Shown here piece after piece: positions 57,595 through 64,000 of a DNA stretch of 64,000 bases; within the stretch, counting starts at the first letter, position 1, and every line of letters starts with the position of its first letter. Made by a program: the position numbers and the translations under genes. Under the pieces are notes generated by a model. It did not search any database. It was not told where the DNA came from and was given only the letters and a program-made list of their open reading frames with translations. This stretch comes from Jiangella anatolica (GTDB taxonomy: Bacteria > Actinomycetota > Actinomycetes > Jiangellales > Jiangellaceae): positions 22,805-86,804 of the forward strand of contig NZ_POTW01000020.1 in the NCBI RefSeq assembly GCF_003236295.1. The letters run 5' to 3'.

Positions 57595-59106
57595 TCAGGC
57601 GATACGTAGAGCAGCGCGGACGATCGTGCCTTGCTCCCGCACAGTGAGCAGCCCGTCGTCGACGAGGTGGTTGGTGAGGGTGCGGACGTGGCGGAGGAAG
57701 GCGGCGGAGCTGGCTGGGGCGTCGTCGGCGAGGAGGTCGTTGATGGTGCAGCCCTCGTCGTCGACGCGGTTGGGCACGCCGGTGTCGACGGTGCCGACGA
57801 TGACGGTGGGCGAGCCGTCCGGACGGGGGCAGGGCGCGTAGGCGACCGGCGCCTGCGGCCGCAAGAGGTCCCGGAACGCGGCGTCGTCGCCGAGTTGGCC
57901 GAAGAGGTCCGCGCCCCAGCAGTACGCCACCCCGGCCTCCGACTCCGCGCAGATGTGCGTCCCCGACGTCGCGACGTCGACGTAGCGGAAGGTGGTCCCG
58001 GCGGGCAGGCCGGACGTGTCGATGGCGACCGGACTCAGCCAGCTGTTGCCGACGAAGCTGCCCCAGCAGTACAGCGCGCCGGCGGAGTCGATCGCGCAGG
58101 TGAGCTCGTCGCCCGAGGAGATCCAGCGCCACGTCGTCCCGGCGGGCAGGGCGGACGTGTCGACCGGGAGCGGGTCGTGGTTCTGGTTGCCCGAGTAGGC
58201 GGTCCCGTTGCCGAGCTGGCCGCGGTTGTCCCGGCCCCAGCAGTAGGCGTCGCCGTCGCTGGTCAGGCCGCAGGTGTGGTTGTCGCCGGCCTGGATCGTC
58301 GACCACGTGGTGCCGGTCGGCAGGCCCGCCATGACGACGGGGTATGGGCTCTCCTCGTTGTCCCACCGGTCGAACCCGTTGCCGACCTGGCCGTACGAGT
58401 CATTGCCCCAGCAGTAGCCGGTGCCCGTCGTGGTGACGCCGCAGGTGTGGATCGACCCGGCGTCGATCGACTGCCAGGTGGCGGTGTCGAGCGGCGACGT
58501 GTCGACGGGGCTCGGGGTCGGCTGCAGCCCCGTCAGCTCGGGTCCGTTGCCGACCGGGCCGGCGCCGTCGCCGCCCCAGCAGTAGGCAGCACCGGTGGAC
58601 GCGAGCCCGCAGGTGTGGTGCTCACCAGCGGTGACGGTGGCGAACGTCGCGCCGGCCGGCAGGATCGACGTGTCGACGCGGGTCGGCGTCTCCCGGACCT
58701 CGGGGCGATCCGGGCCGTCGCCGAGGGCTCCAGTCGAGTCGCTGCCCCAGCAGTAGATGTCACCGTCGCGGGTGAGCCCGCACGTGTGCCGATCGGCGGC
58801 GTTGACGTCGGTGAACCAGGTGTCGGCCGGCAGGGCGGTGACGTCGACGCGGGTCGGCGCCGGCTGGTTGCCCGTCAGCTCCGGACCGTTGCCGAGCTGC
58901 CCGTAGTTGTCGATGCCCCAGCAGAACACGACCCCTTCGGCGATCCCGCAGCTGTGGTCGTCCGCCGTCGTCAGCACCTGGGAGACATCGGGCGCCGCGG
59001 GCTCGGCGCCCGACGCGGTCCCGGGTATGGCGGCGGCGAGCAGCACGGTCGCGAGCGCTGCGACCACCCGCCAGAGGTGCTTGGTGCGGAACTCGGCATC
59101 GATCAT
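57595..59106 (-). CDS. Secreted RCC1-repeat protein
   Basis: A 503-residue exported protein. After a signal peptide (LWRVVAALATVLLAAAIPGTASG) come about seven RCC1-like blades of the form 'd.htCGl...G..yCWG.d..GqlGng', for example DDHSCGIAEGVVFCWGIDNYGQLGNG and DNHTCGLTSDGDAYCWGRDNRGQLGNG. Each has a Cys pair that could form one disulphide per blade, suiting an extracellular beta-propeller. A short C-terminal helical domain (TINDLLADDAPASSAAFLRHVRTLTNHLVDDG) may be a dockerin-like or FIMAH-type module. ATG 59106 has AAAGGGG upstream. It lies 260 bases upstream of the amidase on the same strand. Function unknown; binding is more likely than catalysis. Confidence 0.9.
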   Translation of the reverse strand: MIDAEFRTKHLWRVVAALATVLLAAAIPGTASGAEPAAPDVSQVLTTADDHSCGIAEGVVFCWGIDNYGQLGNGPELTGNQPAPTRVDVTALPADTWFTDVNAADRHTCGLTRDGDIYCWGSDSTGALGDGPDRPEVRETPTRVDTSILPAGATFATVTAGEHHTCGLASTGAAYCWGGDGAGPVGNGPELTGLQPTPSPVDTSPLDTATWQSIDAGSIHTCGVTTTGTGYCWGNDSYGQVGNGFDRWDNEESPYPVVMAGLPTGTTWSTIQAGDNHTCGLTSDGDAYCWGRDNRGQLGNGTAYSGNQNHDPLPVDTSALPAGTTWRWISSGDELTCAIDSAGALYCWGSFVGNSWLSPVAIDTSGLPAGTTFRYVDVATSGTHICAESEAGVAYCWGADLFGQLGDDAAFRDLLRPQAPVAYAPCPRPDGSPTVIVGTVDTGVPNRVDDEGCTINDLLADDAPASSAAFLRHVRTLTNHLVDDGLLTVREQGTIVRAALRIA

Positions 59107-59277
59107 CGTGGACCCCTTTGCCAACCGTCGACAGCGACATGAGCTGCGATGACGGTCCCAGCGCGAGGTGAACCTGCCGACAGCCGGCCTGTGAACGACG
59201 CGGGAACGCGGGACGGTCTACGAGAAGACGAGCGTGTGCGCGTGAAGCTGTCGGTGGGCGCGGCTAGCGTGGTCGAC

Positions 59278-62200
59278 ATGTGGCCGGGCATCCAGGCGAA
59301 CGACGAGGCGGGTCTGCTGAAGGTGGTGGACCCGTCGACGTTCGTGCGCGGCCTCATGTACGCCCAGCACGGCGCGGCGATCGAGGTCGCCTGGGAGCGC
59401 GGCGACGGCATCATCAGCGGGCGGGTCGCCGGGAGCGCGCGACAGCCGTACTCGACGATCGCGATCCTGAAGGCCGTGCCTGGTGGCGGCCACGCCTTCG
59501 TCGAGGGGCGGTGCAACTGCCCGGTCGGGTTCGACTGCAAGCACGTCGTCGCGCTGGTGATGACGGCGTTGAGCGACGGCGGGAGCGGACGGCGAGCGGA
59601 GGCCAAGGCGCTGGACTGGCGGCGGTCGCTCGACTCGCTGCTGGGCGGCGGCGGGCAGACGAATCGCGATCCGAGGGCGGAGATCGCCGTCGAGTTGACG
59701 CTGTCGAGCCGGCCGCGGGCGACGGGGCGGTGGGACGACGCCGCGGGGACGCGGCCGCGGCTGCTGGCGAGGCTGGTCCGCCCGGGGCGCGGCGGTTGGG
59801 TCGCCGGCGAGCTGAGCTGGTCACGGCTGCGGCTGCGCCCCGAGCTGGTCGCCGGGCCGATCGAGCAGCTGCGCTGGCTGCGTCAGTTCTTCCTGCTCTA
59901 CGAGGCCGGCCGCAGCGACACCACCTACTCACCGTACGGCCGCGACGAGAAGCACCTCGACCTGACGGCGTACGAATCGAGCCAGCTGTGGCCGCTGCTC
60001 GACCAGGCCGCTGAGCTGGGCATCCGCTTCGTCCGCGGCAAGAAGGGTGGCGACGTCGGCGGGTATCGGGCGGCGCGGGTGAGCCTCGACGTCAGGGCGG
60101 ACGAGGCCGGCGGGCTCGTGGTCGTGCCGCTGCTCACCGTCGACGGGGAGAACGACGAGGTCGAGCCGGTCCGGTTCATCGGCGACGACGGGCACGGTGT
60201 CGTCTATGCGCCCCGCGACGGGACCATGAACGACCCGCAGCGGTTCGGGCTCGCGAAGCTCGAGCAGCCGGCCGGCCAGGAGCTGCAGCAGCTCGTCCTC
60301 GACGACGTCCGGCTGACGGTGCCCGCGGCGGACGCCGGCCGGTTCCGCGACGAGTACGTGCCACGGCTGCAACGGCTGGCGGTGGTCGCGTCGTCGGACG
60401 GGTCGTTCACGCCGCCGGAGATCTCCGGGCCGACGCTGGTCGCGCGGGCCGCGTACGGCGACGACCACGGGCTGGAGCTGGACTGGGAATGGCACTACCA
60501 GGTCGGCGACGCGGCGCGACGGGTGTCGGTGGGCGAGCCGGTCCCCGACGACCTGGGCGACGGGTTCCGAGACCCGGCGGCGGAACGGGCGCTGCTGGCC
60601 GGCCTCGACCCGGGCCTGCTGGGGCCCGGCGGGCGCGCCGGGGCGCGGAGCCGGTCCGACGGGCTCGACACGATGCGGTTCAGCACCGAGGCGCTGCCCC
60701 GGCTCCGCGACCTGGACGACGTCGACGTCGAGGTGATCGGGGCGCCGGCGGACTACCGTGAGGTCGGCGACTCCCTGGTCATCGGCGTGTCCGCCGAGGC
60801 GCCACCGGGCGAGACCGACTGGTTCGACCTCGGCGTCAGCATCACCGCCGACGGACAGGACGTCCCGTTCGCCGACGTGTTCACCGCACTCGCGCGCGAC
60901 GAGCAGTACCTGCTGCTCCCGGACGGCGGCTACTTCTCGCTGGAGAAACCCGAGTTGCAGTCGCTGCGCCGGCTTATGGACGAGGCACGCGCACTCGGCG
61001 ACCACACCGGCGACGGGACCCGGATCAGCCGGTTCCAGGCCGGCCTCTGGGAGGAACTGGCGGCGCTGGGTGTCGTGACGCACCAGGCCGACAGCTGGCA
61101 GCGTCAGGTCCAGGGGCTCCTGGCGCTCAGCAGCCTCGACGGCGTCGCGGTCCCGCCCGGCACGCTGCGGGCGCAGCTGCGTCCGTACCAGCTCGACGGC
61201 TACCGCTGGCTGCGGTTCCTCTGGGAGAACGGCCTCGGCGGGATCCTCGCCGACGACATGGGGCTGGGCAAGACGCTGCAGACGCTGGCGCTGATCTGCC
61301 ACGCCAAGGAGACCGACCCGGACATGGCGCCGTTCCTCGTCGTCGCGCCGACCAGCGTGGTGTCGAACTGGGTGACGGAGGCGGCCCGCTTCGCGCCCGG
61401 GCTCACCGTCGTGCCGGTCACCGACACGCTGCGCCGCCGCGGCGAGCCGATCACCGACGTCGTGGCCGGTGCGGACGTCGTCGTCACGACCTACACGCTG
61501 CTGCGGCTCGACGCCGACGCGTACGCGCAGACGCAGTGGTCCGGGCTGATGCTCGACGAGGCGCAGCACGTGAAGAACCACCAGTCGAAGACCTACCAGG
61601 CGGCGCGGCGGCTGCCGGCGCCGGTCAAGCTGGCCATCACCGGGACGCCGGTCGAGAACAACCTGATGGAGCTGTGGTCGCAGCTGTCGATCACCGCGCC
61701 CGGCCTGTTCCCGCACCCGGGCCGGTTCGAGGAGTACTACGGCAAGCCGATCGAGCGGCAGGGCGACGCGGAGCGGCTCGCGCGGTTCCGCCGTCGCATC
61801 AAACCGCTGGTGCTGCGCCGGACGAAGGAGCAGGTGGCCGCCGACCTGCCGGAGAAGCAGGAACAGGTGCTCGAGGTCGACCTGCATCCGAAGCACCGCA
61901 AGGTCTACGACAAGCACCTGCAGCGCGAGCGGCAGCGCGTGCTCGGCCTGCTCGACGACGTCGACAAGAACCGGCTCACGATCCTGCGCTCGCTCACCGT
62001 GTTGCGCCAGCTCAGCCTGCACGCCGGCCTCGTCGACGACGAGCATCGCGACCTCGCCAGCGCCAAGATCGACCTGCTGCTGGAGCAGCTCGACGACGTC
62101 ATCGACGGTGGGCACCGGGCGCTGGTGTTCAGCCAGTTCACCGGATTCCTCGGCCTGGTGCGCGAACGCCTCGACGCGGCCGGCGTCGAGTACTGCTACC

Positions 62201-62562
62201 TCGACGGTGCGACGCGACGCCGCGAGCAGGTGATCGCGCGGTTCAAGGAGGGCGCGGCGCCGGTCTTCCTGATCAGCCTCAAGGCCGGCGGCTTCGGGCT
62301 CAACCTCACCGAGGCCGACTACTGCTTCATCCTCGATCCGTGGTGGAACCCGGCGACGGAGGCGCAGGCGGTCGACCGGACCCACCGCATCGGCCAGACC
62401 CGCAACGTCATGGTGTACCGGCTGATCGCCGCCGACACGATCGAGCAGAAGGTCATGGCGCTCAAGGACCGCAAGGCCAAGCTGTCGGCCAGTGTCATGG
62501 ACGACGGCAACGCGTTCGGCGGCCGCCTCGGCGTCGACGACATCCGGAGCCTCCTCGAGTAG
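59278..62562 (+). CDS. SWIM-SNF2 family DNA-dependent ATPase
   Basis: A 1094-residue RapA/SNF2-type translocase. An N-terminal SWIM zinc finger CNCPVGFDCKH (C79, C81, C87, H89) precedes a long bacterial SNF2-specific region. The helicase core has motif I DDMGLGKTLQTLAL (K665), motif II LDEAQHVKN (760-763), motif III ITGTPVENNLMELWS, and the C-terminal half with FSQFTGF, SLKAGGFGLNLTEADYCFILDPWWNP and motif VI DRTHRIGQTRNVMVYRL. Such proteins remodel DNA-protein complexes in repair or transcription. ATG 59278 is preceded at a few bases by TAGCGT, a -10-like box; in-frame codons run back to 59149 but are not conserved-looking. It is divergent from the RCC1 gene. Confidence 0.93.
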   Translation: MWPGIQANDEAGLLKVVDPSTFVRGLMYAQHGAAIEVAWERGDGIISGRVAGSARQPYSTIAILKAVPGGGHAFVEGRCNCPVGFDCKHVVALVMTALSDGGSGRRAEAKALDWRRSLDSLLGGGGQTNRDPRAEIAVELTLSSRPRATGRWDDAAGTRPRLLARLVRPGRGGWVAGELSWSRLRLRPELVAGPIEQLRWLRQFFLLYEAGRSDTTYSPYGRDEKHLDLTAYESSQLWPLLDQAAELGIRFVRGKKGGDVGGYRAARVSLDVRADEAGGLVVVPLLTVDGENDEVEPVRFIGDDGHGVVYAPRDGTMNDPQRFGLAKLEQPAGQELQQLVLDDVRLTVPAADAGRFRDEYVPRLQRLAVVASSDGSFTPPEISGPTLVARAAYGDDHGLELDWEWHYQVGDAARRVSVGEPVPDDLGDGFRDPAAERALLAGLDPGLLGPGGRAGARSRSDGLDTMRFSTEALPRLRDLDDVDVEVIGAPADYREVGDSLVIGVSAEAPPGETDWFDLGVSITADGQDVPFADVFTALARDEQYLLLPDGGYFSLEKPELQSLRRLMDEARALGDHTGDGTRISRFQAGLWEELAALGVVTHQADSWQRQVQGLLALSSLDGVAVPPGTLRAQLRPYQLDGYRWLRFLWENGLGGILADDMGLGKTLQTLALICHAKETDPDMAPFLVVAPTSVVSNWVTEAARFAPGLTVVPVTDTLRRRGEPITDVVAGADVVVTTYTLLRLDADAYAQTQWSGLMLDEAQHVKNHQSKTYQAARRLPAPVKLAITGTPVENNLMELWSQLSITAPGLFPHPGRFEEYYGKPIERQGDAERLARFRRRIKPLVLRRTKEQVAADLPEKQEQVLEVDLHPKHRKVYDKHLQRERQRVLGLLDDVDKNRLTILRSLTVLRQLSLHAGLVDDEHRDLASAKIDLLLEQLDDVIDGGHRALVFSQFTGFLGLVRERLDAAGVEYCYLDGATRRREQVIARFKEGAAPVFLISLKAGGFGLNLTEADYCFILDPWWNPATEAQAVDRTHRIGQTRNVMVYRLIAADTIEQKVMALKDRKAKLSASVMDDGNAFGGRLGVDDIRSLLE

Positions 62563-62843
62563 CACCCCGCGAGCCTCGTGACCCCGCGTGGTTCCGGCGA
62601 AGGCGACCGAGGCCAGTTCGGTGAGCTGCGGCGTCGACGCATAACCGCCAGTCCGTGACCAGGTGTAGGCTCGGAGGTCAGGCGTTGATACGTGGGCATA
62701 TCGGTCCCCAGCGGCGCCGCTACCACGAATGTCGGCCGCAGAGGCCGGAGATGGGTCGCGCCCATGAGCCAGATCCTCGGTTCGCAGCCGCCCGGTGACT
62801 CAGCCACGTGGGCGCGGCGGCGGCAGCTGGGTCCGTGGCGTCG

Positions 62844-63188
62844 ATGCTGACGCGGCGACCCGACGCTCGCGCGCTGGCGTTGGCCATCTTCCTCCGCCGC
62901 TGGGCGGGTGCGTTCTCCTTCTCCGCGGACGCTCTGGACTCGCCCGGCACCGCTCGGTCGGGCATGACTCTCCTGGATGCCGCGCAGCGGGCGGAGCAGC
63001 TGGCGCCGGATGATCCGGTCATCGTCGTTCTGTCGGAGGCCGGCCACTTCGAGGCCATGCCCGGTGGTCATGCTCGGTTCATCGAGACCGTCGAGGTCAG
63101 GCGGGCGGTGCTGCGGCTCTTCGCCGGACCGGCCTTCGACGAAGGTCAGGTCCTGGCGGCCATCGCCGACGCGAGCGGGCCGCCGTGA
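62844..63188 (+). CDS. Small hypothetical protein
   Basis: A protein of up to 114 residues with helical, Ala/Leu/Arg-rich character: DARALALAIFLRRWAGAFSF, MTLLDAAQRAEQLAPDDPVIVVLSEAGHFEAMPGG, then VEVRRAVLRLFAGPAFDEGQVLAAI. No family is recognised. The start is uncertain (ATG 62844 or ATG 62964, neither with a clear ribosome site). Its stop overlaps the GTG of the next small gene, which supports a real two-gene unit. Confidence 0.55.
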   Translation: MLTRRPDARALALAIFLRRWAGAFSFSADALDSPGTARSGMTLLDAAQRAEQLAPDDPVIVVLSEAGHFEAMPGGHARFIETVEVRRAVLRLFAGPAFDEGQVLAAIADASGPP

Positions 63189-63439
63189 GCACCCCCGACG
63201 CGCTCCCGTATCCGCTGGACACCTTGTTCGCGGACATCCTCGCCGCGCGGGCGGAGCGGCGCAGGCAGGCGGCGGAAAAGGTGCGCGATCCGGGCGCACA
63301 GGACGCCGCGCTCCGGGAGAGCCTGCGCGCCCTGGAGGCCTATGCCGACGCGCTGGATCGCCGCTGCTGGCCGGTGCCCCGTCAGATCCAGCAGGACATC
63401 CGCCTGCACCGGGCGTTGTGCCAGGTGCGGAGGCACTGA
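63185..63439 (+). CDS. Small helical hypothetical protein
   Basis: An 84-residue charged, helical protein: LFADILAARAERRRQAAEKVRDP, ALRESLRALEAYADALDRRCWPVPRQIQQDIRLHRALCQVRR. It could form a coiled coil. The GTG start overlaps the preceding stop (GTGA). No family is recognised. Confidence 0.6.
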   Translation: MSTPDALPYPLDTLFADILAARAERRRQAAEKVRDPGAQDAALRESLRALEAYADALDRRCWPVPRQIQQDIRLHRALCQVRRH

Positions 63440-63490
63440 GCAGCCACGTGGCGGCTCTGCGGCCCGCGTCGGTCTGGAGGCCGTCGGCGG

Positions 63491-64000
63491 TCAGGCCTCC
63501 GCGACGGTGATGAGGACCTTGCCGGTCGCTCCGTCCTCGACGGCGCGATGGGCGTCGGCGGTCCGGTCCAGCGCGAAGTGGTGGACGAGCAGACCGGCGT
63601 CCTCTCCGATGCGGAGGGCGCCCGCGGCGATGGCGGCGTTGATGTCGTCGCCGGCGGCGCGGAGCTTGTCCCAGCCGACCGTGTAGAGCAGCACGAACTG
63701 CAGCCGCGTGTTCAGGCCCATGTGCGCACGGACGTCGAGGTCGAACGGCTGGTCGCCGTTGTTGGCGTAGATCGCGACGGTGCCACGCGGCTTAAGGACG
63801 GCGGCGTTGGTCGCGGCGTTGGCGCCCGCGGCCACCTCGACGACGAGGTCGACGCCGTCGGGGGCGACGGAGCGGACGGCGGCCGCGACGTCCGTGCCGT
63901 CGCCGTAGCGCACGACGTGATGGGCGCCGGCGGACGTGGCCAGCGCGCCCTTCGTGTCGGAGCTGACGGTCGCGATCACCGTCGCGTCTGACCAGCGGGC
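63491..64000 (-). CDS. Zinc-type alcohol dehydrogenase/quinone oxidoreductase (5' truncated)
   Basis: The C-terminal ~170 residues of an MDR-family NADPH:quinone reductase-like enzyme; the start lies beyond the right edge. Visible parts are the second half of the Rossmann fold (ATVIATVSSDTKGALATSAGAHHVVRYGDG, GVDLVVEVAAGANAATNAAVLKPRGTVAIYANNGDQP) and the C-terminal catalytic lobe ending GKVLITVAEA. HHFALDRTADAHRAVEDGATGKVLI is the typical family ending. The cofactor GxGxxG loop and zinc ligands, if any, are outside. Confidence 0.9.
   Translation of the reverse strand, partial: ARWSDATVIATVSSDTKGALATSAGAHHVVRYGDGTDVAAAVRSVAPDGVDLVVEVAAGANAATNAAVLKPRGTVAIYANNGDQPFDLDVRAHMGLNTRLQFVLLYTVGWDKLRAAGDDINAAIAAGALRIGEDAGLLVHHFALDRTADAHRAVEDGATGKVLITVAEA

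Noticed and set aside
57335..58366. In-frame extension of the amidase upstream into the RCC1 gene
   Set aside because: The extension is Pro/Arg-rich, crosses a different gene and lacks any domain; the GTG at 57334 is followed by a proper signal peptide and preceded by a ribosome site.

Overview
The window is GC-rich DNA from an actinomycete. The evidence is the strong G/C bias at third codon positions, many GTG starts, GTGA/ATGA gene overlaps, an AfsR/SARP-type regulator, the actinobacterial galU-glp-moaC-mog-rimJ-sepX gene order, and short leaderless-looking -10 boxes just upstream of starts. A Jiangella-like or related soil genus is a guess from overall flavour only. There is no rRNA, integrase or replication origin. 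Both edges cut genes: an AfsR-like regulator on the left and a quinone-oxidoreductase-type enzyme on the right.

Region 1 (1-16.7 kb) is accessory and physiological. It holds the tail of an NB-ARC/TPR regulator, a DUF6153/DUF305 pair, a NarL-type two-component system divergent from an FtsX/MacB-type ABC exporter with a 20-bp palindrome between them, and two flavin or F420-type oxidoreductases. It ends with two secreted proteins followed by a carbohydrate ABC transporter operon in decay: the binding protein and first permease are frameshifted and the second permease has lost an internal segment.

Region 2 (16.7-35.4 kb) holds a DHA2-type MFS exporter with a 42-bp operator-like inverted repeat and its TetR regulator, tRNA-Arg(CCU), a pirin, and an ECF sigma factor overlapping a membrane partner. 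It also holds trpS with a complete ribosome-mediated attenuator (Trp-Trp leader peptide, antiterminator and terminator pairings). A giant helicase-nuclease homologue with altered NTPase motifs and a Ser/Gly repeat tract follows. The rest is a CBS protein, MscL, a CpaB-like SAF protein, a FmdB zinc ribbon beside three DnaA-box-like sites, a SatD-like protein with repeated gene-junction sequences downstream, and a penicillin-acylase-family enzyme.

Region 3 (35.4-41.7 kb) is a conserved housekeeping block: 5-formyl-THF cyclo-ligase, galU, glp/moeA, moaC, mog, rimJ, a YceI protein and the divisome membrane protein SepX/GlpR. It ends at tRNA-Ala(CGC).

Region 4 (41.7-53.9 kb) is a lower-GC island directly behind the tRNA-Ala gene. 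It carries a complete class 2 DISARM anti-phage system in the order drmMII, drmE, drmA, drmB, drmC, with the last four overlapping or nearly abutting. The cytosine methylase is fused to a C-terminal Vsr-type mismatch endonuclease. Beside it lie a convergent Mrr-type restriction enzyme, a frameshifted XRE regulator and an HD-domain nucleotidase-like gene closed by a strong terminator.

Region 5 (53.9-64 kb) returns to GC-rich DNA: a secreted tandem amidase whose second domain has lost its catalytic residues, a secreted RCC1-repeat protein, a SWIM-SNF2 helicase, two small overlapping hypothetical genes and the truncated oxidoreductase.
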